Below are positions 36,135 through 45,300 of a DNA stretch of 64,000 nucleotides, one piece after another. The translations under genes and the position numbers were made by a program. The notes beneath the pieces were generated by a model, which was given only the letters and a program-made list of their open reading frames with translations, had not been told where the DNA came from and ran no database searches. Each line of letters opens with the position of its first letter. Position 1 is the stretch's first letter. The DNA is from Sphingorhabdus contaminans (GTDB lineage Bacteria; Pseudomonadota; Alphaproteobacteria; Sphingomonadales; Sphingomonadaceae): the NCBI RefSeq assembly GCF_007280415.1, contig NZ_VKKU01000002.1, forward strand, positions 1-64,000, given 5' to 3'.

Positions 36135-37592
36135 TTAGCGGCCTGTTCCGGGCGCCTCGGCGACTGCTTTTTGCCAGGCCTCAAACAACGGCGCATTTGA
36201 TCCTGTCCCGAAGACATATCGGTCGGGGCGCACGAGCACGGCCTCGGCATCACGTTTATCAAGCCATTGGCTCAGTTGTTTAGCAAAGGGAGCGAGCGCC
36301 GGATCGTTAAGTCTGTCGCGCCCAATCAGCCAGTGTTCGTTGCCCAGAACTTCATCGATACGCCCTCCATTTTGCGACAAGAACTGGGGAAAATATCGAC
36401 CTGCATCAGGGCTACCAGCCAAAAGGACCCCTTCCGACATCGGCGGATAGGCAGGCGGTCCATCAGGAAGTTTGCCCAGCATTCGTCCGAGCTTGAACTT
36501 CATATCGCGCAAAAGGGCAGACCATTTGTTCGTTGTGCAGACCATTCGGCCCATCATGATTGCCATGTCGATTGTCGCACGCAGATGCGGCTCACGCTCT
36601 TTCTGGTAACTTTTCAAAAGCTCCACATCAGCCCCACCCTTAACGACCGCAGCCAGCTTCCACGCGATGTTCGCGGCGTCGCGCAGGCCCGAACACATTC
36701 CCTGTCCGGCAAATGGCGGAGTCTGATGTGCGGCGTCCCCGGCCAAAAGCACCCGGCCCTTTGACCAATGTTCGGCAATGCGTGCGCGGAACGTATAAAC
36801 GGCCTTGCGTTCCAAACGCACGGCGCCCCTCACATTCCAAGGTTCAAGCAACTGTTCGATGAAGGCATCGTCGCTCACCTGCTCCGCCGTTTCATTTGGC
36901 TTGATCATGAATTCCCAACGGTGCCGGCCCTCGCCCATAAGCACGCAGGTTGTCGGCCGTTCGGGGTTGCAAATCTGCAAGTTCGCCGCGGGTAGCCTCG
37001 AATAGTCGTCCACAAGCATATCGACAACCAGCCATGGCTCTTCAAAACGCAGATCATCAAACCGGATACCAGCGCCTTTTCGGACTGGCGAACGCGCACC
37101 GTCCGCACCGATGAGAAACCGCGAACGGATAGTCCGTTGACCCTCCGGTGTAGTGATATGTGCGGTTACAAAATCTCCATTGTCTTGGAATTCATCCAGT
37201 TCCCATCCGCTGTGAAATGTCGCCGTTTTCTCGCCGGCCAAGGCTCGGCGTAGCGCGGCTTCGACGCTGGGTTGATGAATCATGTTGGCGCCGGGCCAAC
37301 CGCCGGGCCCTATCCTGTCCGATCCTTCAAACCGAAGGAGCAAGTCTCCTTTTGCATTGAGGAAGTCATATCGGGCAACACGCCTGCTTGTCGCCATAAC
37401 ATCTTCGGCAACCCCTGTTTCCTGCAGGATACGCATTCCTTCATGGTCTATGTGCGCGGCACGCGGAAGAGGATAAATGTCCGCCTCCTTCTCCAGAACA
37501 ATGACCGAGACGCCGCGTTTGGCGAGCAAAACAGCCAATGTCACGCCCGTCGGACCACCGCCGACTATCAGCACATCGCAATCGAGCGCCAT
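36135..37592 (-). CDS. FAD-dependent aromatic monooxygenase (MhpA/PheA-like, PF01494)
   Basis: The 485-aa protein has the FAD-binding GxGxxG motif in VLIVGGGPTGVTLA. FLIGADGARSPVRKG is the DG motif, and LLAGDAAHQTPPFAGQGMCSG is the GD motif. It resembles 3-(3-hydroxyphenyl)propionate hydroxylase-type enzymes, which add a hydroxyl group to phenolic rings with NAD(P)H. It is third in the operon after the VOC dioxygenase and the FAH hydrolase (4-bp gap), so it most likely makes the catechol that the VOC enzyme cleaves. The natural substrate is not readable. Confidence 0.87.
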   Translation of the reverse strand: MALDCDVLIVGGGPTGVTLAVLLAKRGVSVIVLEKEADIYPLPRAAHIDHEGMRILQETGVAEDVMATSRRVARYDFLNAKGDLLLRFEGSDRIGPGGWPGANMIHQPSVEAALRRALAGEKTATFHSGWELDEFQDNGDFVTAHITTPEGQRTIRSRFLIGADGARSPVRKGAGIRFDDLRFEEPWLVVDMLVDDYSRLPAANLQICNPERPTTCVLMGEGRHRWEFMIKPNETAEQVSDDAFIEQLLEPWNVRGAVRLERKAVYTFRARIAEHWSKGRVLLAGDAAHQTPPFAGQGMCSGLRDAANIAWKLAAVVKGGADVELLKSYQKEREPHLRATIDMAIMMGRMVCTTNKWSALLRDMKFKLGRMLGKLPDGPPAYPPMSEGVLLAGSPDAGRYFPQFLSQNGGRIDEVLGNEHWLIGRDRLNDPALAPFAKQLSQWLDKRDAEAVLVRPDRYVFGTGSNAPLFEAWQKAVAEAPGTGR

Positions 37593-37596
37593 CGCA

Positions 37597-38436
37597 TCAG
37601 GCTTCCGAGACCATGGTGCCTTCGATGTGACCTAATCCATCGATCTCGCAGCGCACTATATCCCCTGATTGCAAGAACTGGCGGGGATCCATTGCCGCGC
37701 CGACACCCCCCGGTGTACCGGTAAACAGACAATCACCGGGTTCCAGTGTCATACCAACAGAGAGATGTTCGATCTGGCTCCAAATGTTGAAAACAAGATG
37801 TTTGGTGTTCGATTGCTGCCGCTTTTCACCATTAACGAAACAGCGAAGGCTGAGATTATGGGGATCACCAACTTCATCAGCCGTCACAATCCAAGGCCCC
37901 ATTGGCGCATGGGTATCGAAGCTTTTACCCAGCGACCATTGGGGTCCCCCATGCTGCCACATTCGCTCGGTTACGTCGTTTCCAACACAATATCCGAAAA
38001 TGGCATCGGAAGCGGCATCCGCACCGATATGTTTGCCGCCCTTTCCAATGATGGCCACCAGTTCGACTTCATAATCATTGGTCATCGTCCCTTTTGCGAT
38101 CTCGATATCGTCATAGGGACCATTGACGCTCGTCTGCGCCTTGGTGAACCAGACCTGTCTTTGCGGTGTTTCCATTTTGGATTCAGCGATATGGTCCGCA
38201 TAATTCAACCCGATAGCGAAGATTTTACCCGGTCGCTGCACAGGCGCTTCCAGCCGCACCGACGATAGCGGAACACCCCCGCCCGTGGCGGCTTTCGCGT
38301 CAAGACCGGGCTTCAGGCTATTCCAGTTCCGGATCAAGTCGACCATCGTTCCTGGAACTCCGCTGTCGATAATCATATCGCCAACAACAATGCCGGTGCG
38401 GGTTTGGCCTTGGGCTGTATAGGTAGCAAGTTTCAT
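37597..38436 (-). CDS. Fumarylacetoacetate hydrolase family protein
   Basis: The 279-aa protein has the FAH fold. GLNYADHIAES, YEVELVAIIGK (metal-ligand Glu residues), GNDVTERMWQ and LFTGTPGGVGAAM are seen. Family members hydrolyse or decarboxylate ring-cleavage products such as acylpyruvates and 2-hydroxymuconate derivatives. The start at 38436 has AAAGGAG nearby and overlaps the stop of the VOC gene as ATGA; a much longer upstream frame is not homologous. Its place between an extradiol dioxygenase and a hydroxylase supports a ring-cleavage pathway. Confidence 0.88.
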   Translation of the reverse strand: MKLATYTAQGQTRTGIVVGDMIIDSGVPGTMVDLIRNWNSLKPGLDAKAATGGGVPLSSVRLEAPVQRPGKIFAIGLNYADHIAESKMETPQRQVWFTKAQTSVNGPYDDIEIAKGTMTNDYEVELVAIIGKGGKHIGADAASDAIFGYCVGNDVTERMWQHGGPQWSLGKSFDTHAPMGPWIVTADEVGDPHNLSLRCFVNGEKRQQSNTKHLVFNIWSQIEHLSVGMTLEPGDCLFTGTPGGVGAAMDPRQFLQSGDIVRCEIDGLGHIEGTMVSEA

Positions 38437-39452
38437 ATCGCGGCTCCTTTGCGGTGGCGGGTGAACATCTGTTTTACGCGGATGGAAAGGGCGGTGAAAA
38501 ACGCAACGAGCGCCGGAGGCGGCGGTAACTTTCCGGCGAACATTGGATGGGGACTCCCCCATTGAACGGCGAGCAATGCGCTCATCGGCATTTTCTGTGG
38601 CGGGTCTGCGGCAGTGAACAGGTCGCCGTCCGTCCAATGCTCCAATTCATTCCCAAATGGGTCCTTCCAGTAATCGAAAATCTGGCTGCCCATGATATGA
38701 CGCCCAACACCCCAGGCAGGCTTGTGCTTTTTCGCTTTCAAATGCTGGTGCCCCAACATCAGATCATCGAGACTGCTGACTTCGAATGCTGCGTGAAGCA
38801 GGCCGAGCTCGCCCGGCAATTGCGCCAGAAACAAGGTGTGATGGTCGGAAGGTTCGTCCCCGCGGTCGCACCGCATGAACGCACCTAAAGGCACGTCCGT
38901 TGCAGCCTCGATTTCGTCCGATGTCAGGAAGCCGAAGCGGTCCTTGTACCATTTTTCCGATGCACGAAAATCCCGCACTTTAAGGACCGCATGACCGATC
39001 CGGCGGACGTGGGCCGGTGCTGCTGCTAGCCGCACGGGCTTGCGTAATCGTGGCTGACTGGTCGCACTATTGCGCAAGGGTTCCACCGGAGGCGCGGTTG
39101 GCTCACTGGTCGCCTGACCCGCAACAATCTCGACACGATAGCCATCCGGGTCCGACAGCCGGACAATCTTGCCGCCCCCCGGTTCATTCAAATCCTCAAC
39201 AACGACACCTTCGCAGGATGCCAGTTTCTCGAGATCCTCGACATCTGCTGCACGAAAGCCGACGGCAAGAAATTGGGATTCCCCCTTTTGTGTAACATGG
39301 ACGAAAGGACGACCGTCAGCACCTTTACCATAAAGCCGGTCACCGTCTTCAAAGCAGTGCATGCCAAAATCTTCGAGAAAGGCACGCATTGCCGCCAAGT
39401 CAGGCGCGGCAAAACGCACATGCGCAATGTCCTGAATCTTCATGACCGTCAC
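38433..39452 (-). CDS. VOC-family extradiol-type dioxygenase
   Basis: The 339-aa protein has two VOC domains. In the C-terminal one, the three iron ligands of extradiol dioxygenases can be traced: His in RIGHAVLKV, His in LLHAAFEV and Glu in NELEHWTDG. It probably opens a catechol ring. The start is GTG 39452, eight nt after GGAGG; ATG 39443 is the alternative but is poorly spaced. It is first in its operon and divergent from a TetR gene, with twin operators between them. Confidence 0.83.
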   Translation of the reverse strand: MTVMKIQDIAHVRFAAPDLAAMRAFLEDFGMHCFEDGDRLYGKGADGRPFVHVTQKGESQFLAVGFRAADVEDLEKLASCEGVVVEDLNEPGGGKIVRLSDPDGYRVEIVAGQATSEPTAPPVEPLRNSATSQPRLRKPVRLAAAPAHVRRIGHAVLKVRDFRASEKWYKDRFGFLTSDEIEAATDVPLGAFMRCDRGDEPSDHHTLFLAQLPGELGLLHAAFEVSSLDDLMLGHQHLKAKKHKPAWGVGRHIMGSQIFDYWKDPFGNELEHWTDGDLFTAADPPQKMPMSALLAVQWGSPHPMFAGKLPPPPALVAFFTALSIRVKQMFTRHRKGAAI

Positions 39453-39476
39453 CGCAGATCCCTCCCCGACTCATAG

Positions 39477-39492
39477 TTGACTTTTTAGTCAA
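39477..39492. promoter_or_regulatory. TetR-type operator A
   Basis: TTGACT-TTTT-AGTCAA is a perfect inverted repeat (arms 6). It is 24 bp before the GTG of the VOC gene and may overlap promoter elements, since TTGACT resembles a -35 box. Confidence 0.75.
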
Positions 39493-39503
39493 ATAGTTTG
39501 CAT

Positions 39504-39519
39504 TTGACCATTTAGTCAA
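39504..39519. promoter_or_regulatory. TetR-type operator B
   Basis: TTGACC-ATTT-AGTCAA repeats operator A with one changed base in the left arm, 27 bp away, and is 13 bp before the TetR start. Paired sites suggest both promoters are repressed together. Confidence 0.75.
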
Positions 39520-39532
39520 CTATTATCCGATC

Positions 39533-40153
39533 ATGGCCAACCATTCCGAACCCAACAGCCTTTCTCCGCGGGCTGCACGAACCCACGCTGCGCTTGTCGC
39601 GGCCGGTTTCGAATTACTGGTCGAACGGCCGATCGATGCGATAGCGATTGACGAAGTTGTCGCGCGGGCGGGCGTCGCCAAGGGTAGCTTTTTCAATCAT
39701 TTCCCAGACAAACAGCATTTTGCCGAAGCCATCGCAGCCGAGGTTCGCCTTGAACTCGAGGCATTGGTAACGCGCGCCAATTCGGCGATGACTGATCCTG
39801 TGAAGCGTATCGCAGGCGGTATGCGTGTTGCGGCCGATTTCGCGCTTAACCATCCCAAGCGGACGGCGGTCCTGCTGCGCAGTAACGCCAGTTCCACTGC
39901 GCGAGACCATCCCCTTAACAAGGGTTTGGTCGACGATTTCAAGGCAGCAGTCGATGCAGGCATGGTCCGACAGGAGGCAGCAGATAGCGGAGTGCTTTAC
40001 TGGTTGGGATTGTGCCAAATACTTATGGCTAATCTTGTCGAGAGACGGTTGGAACGTCCCGATGCTGAGCGTCGGATATCCGAAATGATCGTTCTGGGCC
40101 TTACCGGGCTGGGCGTTAAAAACGCAACGGCGTCGAAACTGGCGGGTCGCTAA
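39533..40153 (+). CDS. TetR-family transcriptional regulator
   Basis: The 206-aa protein has an N-terminal TetR helix-turn-helix (VVARAGVAKGSFFNHFPDKQHF, residues ~44-65) and a variable ligand-binding C-terminus. It is divergent from the aromatic operon and is the evident repressor for it and itself; the ligand is unknown. The short distance (13 bp) from operator B to the ATG leaves little room for a ribosome site, so the message may be nearly leaderless. Confidence 0.87.
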   Translation: MANHSEPNSLSPRAARTHAALVAAGFELLVERPIDAIAIDEVVARAGVAKGSFFNHFPDKQHFAEAIAAEVRLELEALVTRANSAMTDPVKRIAGGMRVAADFALNHPKRTAVLLRSNASSTARDHPLNKGLVDDFKAAVDAGMVRQEAADSGVLYWLGLCQILMANLVERRLERPDAERRISEMIVLGLTGLGVKNATASKLAGR

Positions 40154-40337
40154 TATGTAAGATCTAACGTGTGACGGCACCTCTCACTCGCTCACAGCTC
40201 GTCACTATCAATCGAAACTTTTCGGCCGTTGATTCGCCGATTCCGGTCATTTTTTGCTCCAAACTGTGTTTTTGAAGCTCCTGCAAATGCATAGAGTTGC
40301 TATCTTCCTGAAAATAATTGGAAGAATTTTTCACGAT

Positions 40338-40375
40338 CATAGCATCACTATATTTACAAACCTAGTGATGCTATG
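40338..40375. promoter_or_regulatory. 13-bp perfect inverted repeat upstream of structured leader
   Basis: CATAGCATCACTA, 12-nt spacer, TAGTGATGCTATG. It could be an operator or an RNA stem. The arms match, with one change each, the inverted repeat at 53015-53047 upstream of the giant autotransporter. From 40154 to 40337, between the TetR gene and this site, I see only a weak hairpin (TCTTCC/GGAAGA, 40303-40325) followed by a short T-run, perhaps the TetR gene terminator. Confidence 0.6.
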
Positions 40376-40379
40376 TATA

Positions 40380-40627
40380 AGGAGCGTCAGACAGTAGAGG
40401 TCTGCAGGCCGACACTGTCCTCTTAGGACTTCAGAGATTTGGCAAGGCCGACTTAATTGCCGTTTCGCGGTGCTTAAGGATGGCATGTCAATCCAGCCCG
40501 TCATGGTTCCCCATTATTTCCATGGCGGGCTGGTCGATCCGAATGAACTTATGTTCATTCTCCTTCCTAGTGATCGTACCCACACTGGATGGCAGGATAT
40601 CCCCGGATATCTGCCATCCTTTTTTTT
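40380..40627 (+). ncRNA. Candidate structured small RNA or leader RNA
   Basis: About 250 nt with consecutive hairpins and no convincing gene. GACAGT/ACTGTC pairs at 40390-40419 and GGCAA/TTGCC at 40441-40461. A 14-bp stem lies at 40493-40506/40520-40533 (one G-U pair, 13-nt loop). A perfect 8-bp stem with 4-nt loop lies at 40541-40560. The terminator hairpin follows at 40587. Transcript start is unknown. It may be a small RNA or a regulated leader of the 118-aa membrane protein gene at 40651. No known RNA family was recognised. Confidence 0.4.
40587..40627 (+). terminator. Strong intrinsic terminator ending the structured RNA
   Basis: GGATGGCAGGATATCC (40587-40602) pairs with GGATATCTGCCATCC (40605-40619), leaving one bulged G and a 2-nt loop, and is followed by eight T (40620-40627). 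No coding gene ends just before it, which implies a short non-coding transcript or a leader that is attenuated. Confidence 0.9.
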
Positions 40628-40650
40628 ACTCTCGATTGAGGATATCGAAC

Positions 40651-41007
40651 ATGGATTGGGAATTCGCCCTTTTGGCTGGTGCAGCACTTAACGGCTACGG
40701 CGCTTTTCAGTTTTTTCATCGGGCAATGCTGAATTCCCAAAATGCTCAAGAGCCCGCCGATTATAGGCAGTTGCAGCTGTTTGTCGCAGGAACTGCGATG
40801 ACATTCGCAGTGCTATACCTCTATCTATTCTGGCATTCCTATTATGCGTGGCCGTTTCTACTTTTTGGTGCGGCACTAAAAAGCTGGGCGTTTTCTATCA
40901 GCCTTTTTCTCTATTTGAAAAAGGGTCTCAAATGGCAGATATTTGCAGAATTCGGGCTTTCGAACGGCTTTGTCGCCCTGCTTTTTTGGATTTATCTTCT
41001 TACCTGA
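40651..41007 (+). CDS. Small membrane protein of unknown function, four predicted helices
   Basis: The 118-aa protein is not recognised as a family. About four hydrophobic segments are seen: FALLAGAALNGYGAFQFF, LFVAGTAMTFAVLYLYLF, FLLFGAALKSWAFSISLF and FVALLFWIYLL. ATG 40651 has GAGGA 9 nt upstream; the longer frame from 40480 would cross the terminator and is unlikely. It stands alone, preceded by the structured RNA and followed by the convergent TIGR03032-like gene. Confidence 0.6.
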   Translation: MDWEFALLAGAALNGYGAFQFFHRAMLNSQNAQEPADYRQLQLFVAGTAMTFAVLYLYLFWHSYYAWPFLLFGAALKSWAFSISLFLYLKKGLKWQIFAEFGLSNGFVALLFWIYLLT

Positions 41008-41055
41008 GCTCATGCACCACGGATTGCAGCAAAGGCAATCCGCGGTGCGGCTTCC

Positions 41056-42294
41056 TTATGCCGGCACGTCCAACTGGCTGCCTTCCCAAGTGAGGAACTT
41101 GGTAATTTCCGGAGACGAAGGGCTGAGGGCCATCGGGCAGGTAAATCCGGGGATGATCTCGACGTCGTAAAGTTCGGCTACGGCACCATCGATACGGAAC
41201 CATTCAACACAGGTTCCATTACGTATGTCGATAACCTGGATTCCACACCAAGGTTCGCTGTCCGCTTCACGCAGGCGTTGGTCGAGCGCCAGACCCTCAA
41301 AACGCTCATAACGGGGCTTGGACAAGCCGACAAAGGCGAGATCGCCATGAAAGGCGAGGCCGCGTAAAAATCCCGGGCAGAATGCGCGGGGGACAAATTT
41401 ACCCTTCCCGCTCGCCGCCCCCTCAACCACGCCCAGTTCGCCTGTACCGGAGTTCAGCACCCACAACTCACCTTGATGCACGCGGGGCGAATGGGGCATG
41501 GAGAGACCATTACACACCACTTCATTGCTGCGCACATCGATGACGATGCCTCCGTCGGCACGGCGGTCGCGCCAACCGTCAATCGTGTCCGATTTGCTTA
41601 CTGCGGTAACGAAGGCCGGCCCGCCAGCATCCATCGCCAGGCCATTGAGGTGGCAACGGTCTTCTTTGACGAGGTCGCTGATAAAGGGAGGCTTCCACAA
41701 CATTTTGAAGCTATGCCGGGGATCCGGCGTTGCGAGACAGTTGAACTGCGTGTTGACGAAGATCAGGCTTCCATCCGCCGCAATGCCGACATCATGCGCG
41801 TCCAACTGGCCGGTATAGTGCACGCCACGCGGGACGAAGCAGGCGTCAAACAGATTGTTCACCCGCTCATGCGGCGCGAGCGGGTTTTGGAAAGACATCA
41901 ACTGAAAGCCGGACGAAAGCGTCAAAGCGCCATTCGCATAGGCAAGGCCCATCGGCTTTGCCAGACCGGTCTGGTGCAAATGCGCGCCCTGGGCATTGCG
42001 GCCCAGCAGATATAAGAGGCCTGATTGGTATGAGGTGAATGCAACCGAGATGTTATGCCGTGCGAGCAGCGCGACCAGTCCTCCGGATTGTGAATATTTG
42101 ACAGTGCTGGCCGCAGGCGACGAACTTTCCGAAGTCACGGGCTGCGGCCGGGCGGACGCAGCCGACTGTGCTTCTACCTGCGATTGTGTTTGCACCTGCG
42201 GCTTTGGCTGAACTTGTGTTTTCAACTTGGGTTGCGCTTGCGCCTTGGCCTGCGTCTTAGGTGCATTGGTCTTTGCTTTGGGTGTGCGAGCCAT
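41056..42294 (-). CDS. TIGR03032-like protein with low-complexity N-terminus
   Basis: A 412-aa protein. The first ~65 residues are rich in Lys, Gln, Pro and Ala (KTQVQPKPQVQTQ type) and look disordered. The rest (from LARHNISVAFTSYQSGLLYLLG) resembles the TIGR03032 family, with repeated short strands suggesting a beta-propeller-like fold (GLAMDAGGPAFVTAV, GELWVLNSGTGELGVV). No signal peptide is seen and the function is unknown. It lies 104 bp downstream of the giant autotransporter on the same strand, so cotranscription is likely and a role in making or displaying it is conceivable. GGAGA precedes the ATG. Confidence 0.7.
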   Translation of the reverse strand: MARTPKAKTNAPKTQAKAQAQPKLKTQVQPKPQVQTQSQVEAQSAASARPQPVTSESSSPAASTVKYSQSGGLVALLARHNISVAFTSYQSGLLYLLGRNAQGAHLHQTGLAKPMGLAYANGALTLSSGFQLMSFQNPLAPHERVNNLFDACFVPRGVHYTGQLDAHDVGIAADGSLIFVNTQFNCLATPDPRHSFKMLWKPPFISDLVKEDRCHLNGLAMDAGGPAFVTAVSKSDTIDGWRDRRADGGIVIDVRSNEVVCNGLSMPHSPRVHQGELWVLNSGTGELGVVEGAASGKGKFVPRAFCPGFLRGLAFHGDLAFVGLSKPRYERFEGLALDQRLREADSEPWCGIQVIDIRNGTCVEWFRIDGAVAELYDVEIIPGFTCPMALSPSSPEITKFLTWEGSQLDVPA

Positions 42295-42359
42295 ATCGGG
42301 TCTCCGTTTCCATATGCTTTGATACTGTGGCCAACAAGGCCGTCGGGGTCAGGGGTGGG

Positions 42360-42393
42360 AACGGGGCGAAGGGAAAGGTCCTCCGCCCCTGTT
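42360..42393 (-). terminator. Hairpin after the autotransporter gene
   Basis: AACGGGGCG and CGCCCCTGTT form a stem of about 9 bp with a 15-nt loop directly after the autotransporter stop. No T-tract follows on the minus strand, so it may only reduce or stabilise readthrough into the TIGR03032-like gene. Confidence 0.35.
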
Positions 42394-42398
42394 CATTA

Positions 42399-45300
42399 TC
42401 ACCAGTTAATGCGCAGTCCGGCCTTGCCGGTGCCCGCTGCAGTCTTGCGATCAAGGCCGATTTCAACATCGGCGTCAAAGAACAACTCGGTATTCTTCGC
42501 AACCGTCAGGGTCGTTCCGAGGCCAGCATCCACCCAGGTTTTTTTGGGCTCAAACTTGCCCAGATCAACGCCAGCCGTGTTCAACCGGACATCCGACCCC
42601 AGCAGGTTGTGCCACAGATTTGCCTTCAAATAGCCGCTGAACAGGCCGCCTGCAGCGTTGTACTTCTCGTCCTTGGTTGTCTTCAGACGGAAGCCGACGC
42701 GTCCGGTCAGGCTGTCTTCGATGCGGATCTTGTTGGCGATCCCGGCGCTGTCGCGGGCGTCATCAAACCGGGTCTCCCCATAGATCAGCTGCGCCTGCGT
42801 CTCGAAGGCTAGCCGGTTACCCAGCTTCAGCGATTTACCAAGCTCAACCGATCCCAGATAGGTCCGACCATCGGTTTCAAGGGTGACGCCGTTGCGTGCC
42901 GAAGCCGATGCATCAACCCAGGTGGCTTGGACGACGGCATTCGCATACCAGCCCGTGCTTCCATAATGGGTCGCGTAGAGACCGGTCAGCCAGCCCTTGC
43001 TGTCCGATGAGCCTGAACGCCGCGCCACATTGCGGAAGATGTTCTGGTCGTTTGAGCTGCCATCGGCATAGCCTGCATAGGCCCCGGTGAAGGTCGCCGA
43101 GCCGTCGCTCTTGATGCTGCGGCCAAAATCCAGACCCATTTGCAAGCCGGAGATCGAACCTGTCGACTTGATGTCCCCCAGGGTTGCGGACGACAACCGC
43201 TCACGGAAGCCCTTGCCAACAAAGCGTCCCCAAAGCCCACCGGTACCAGCGCTCTGATAACCACGCTTGGCGAGATGCTCCTGCTCGCCAACTCGCTCGT
43301 GCAACGTACCCAGGAAGGTCATGGCGATATCGTCGCTCAGACGGGCAAAGGACAGTGTCGTCGCAGCAATGTCGCTGGCGCCTACCGTACGCAGGTACCA
43401 GTCCTGATCATTGGGATCGGCAATGCCGCCCAGGAACAGATCGTAACGGAAACCACCGGCCTGCACGTCATCCCCCAGCAAAGCGAAGGCGTCACGGTCC
43501 GAAGTACCGCCGACCTGAACAACACGAATGCCGTCGCCCGTCGTCAGTCCACCAAGGCCGCCTGTGTTGTTGATCGCAAGCAGGCTGCCGCCAACGGCAT
43601 TGCCAGTGATGCTGACAAAGTCGGTGGGCGAGTTGTCGCCGCCAAGCACGGTATCGAGCCGAACCTGTCCGCCATTACCTGTGAAGTTCCCTGTAACAGC
43701 CAATGTGTCACCCGCTTTGGTCGATCCTGCTGGACCGCTCAGGTTGACAAGACCTGCACTCGCCAGATTGCCGACGATGCGCGTGCGGCTGTTCCCCGCA
43801 GCGTTTCCGGCCTGCAACGTGCCATTTGCGGCAACCGTTACATTGGCGGTTGCCACCAGGCTATTACCCCCGTTCAGGGTCGTGCCGTTCGCTACATTCA
43901 GTGCACCTGCCGTTATGATGGCATCACTGAAACCGACCGTGCCCGCGTTGATGTTGATCGCTTCCCAATTGGTAACCCGGGCACCAACAAGGTCGTAATT
44001 GCCAACGCCGTTCAGGTTGAGCGTATCAACAAAACCATCGGCCGCGGACAGATTATCGCCACCGTCAAGCGCGGTAATGCCGATAAAGGCCTCGGTGCTG
44101 GCGAGCGCGAAATTGGCGGTATCGCTGCCATCGCCAAGACGTACGGTCCCGCGCAATCCTGCACCATTGGCCACGTTGAGAACGCTGTTGCCGCCGTTAT
44201 TGAGGATGGCGTTACCTGACGTAGCGCTGACATCGGCCGTCGCAGCGAGATTGATCGTCGCCGTCGTTCCTGCCGCATTCGATGCCGAAATGCCCACGCC
44301 CGTTCCGCCAGCAATCTTGCCGCTCACCGAAATAGTTGTTGCGCCAGTACCAAGACTGTTGGTCGAAATGCCGCTAGCTGCACCTGTGACATCCTTGGCT
44401 GTCACTGAAAGGGTAGTACCCGTTGCAGTATTTGCTGCAACCAGCCCGTTGTCACGGCCCACCAAAGCTCCGCTGGCAACAACCGTTGTCGAACCCTTAC
44501 CCCGGTTGATCACTTCTACAGCTTCGTCGCCACCGGTTGCATCCTTGACGGTCACCGACACATTCACAGTGTCTGCACCGCTTTCAACATGGACACCATC
44601 ATCCACAGTTCCGGCCACACTCCCGGCCAAAGAAACAGAGGTAGATGCATCCTTGCCGTTGTTCAGAACGTTCAGGCCGTTCAATCCGCCCGCAATTTTT
44701 CCCGCAGCGTTCCCTGCCGTGATGGTCATATCCTTGGCAGCAACTCCATTGCGAACGTCAACGGCATTAAAGCCAGTACCGCCCGTAACGTTACCATTAA
44801 GTGTCACAGATGTCGCACCTTTGCCCGCGTTGTCCGCAAAAACGCCCAATTTGGTTGCGGTTACGTTGGCCGCAGCAACCGACAGATCAGTTGCATTGAC
44901 ACTGTTGGTAGCCAAGATACCGGCATCATTGCCGTTAATGTCACCGGTCGCGGTTACCCGGGTAAATCCGCTGCCACTATTGATTGCAGCGATACCCACC
45001 GCACCGCCGGTCACTTTTGCCGTGTTAACAATAATATTCGTGGCAAGTGCGTTGTTGCTGACATCAACACCGGTTCCGCGTGTTCCGACGACGTCACCGA
45101 TCGCCGTAACGGTAGTTTCGCCGGCTCCGCCATTTTTGGCGACAATGCCATTCTCGGCCCCGCTGACATTGTTGGCGGTCAAGGTCAGTCCGTTAGTTCC
45201 AGCCTTGTTTTCAACCTGTATGCCGTCGTTGCCCACGCCAATAACAGATCCAGCGATATTGACTGCTGTCGAACCACCCACGCCCTCATTGGTTGCGAGA

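Noticed and set aside
40470-40691. 73-codon plus-strand frame in the structured RNA region
   Set aside because: It reads through the terminator hairpin and T-tract, has no ribosome site and no recognisable composition.
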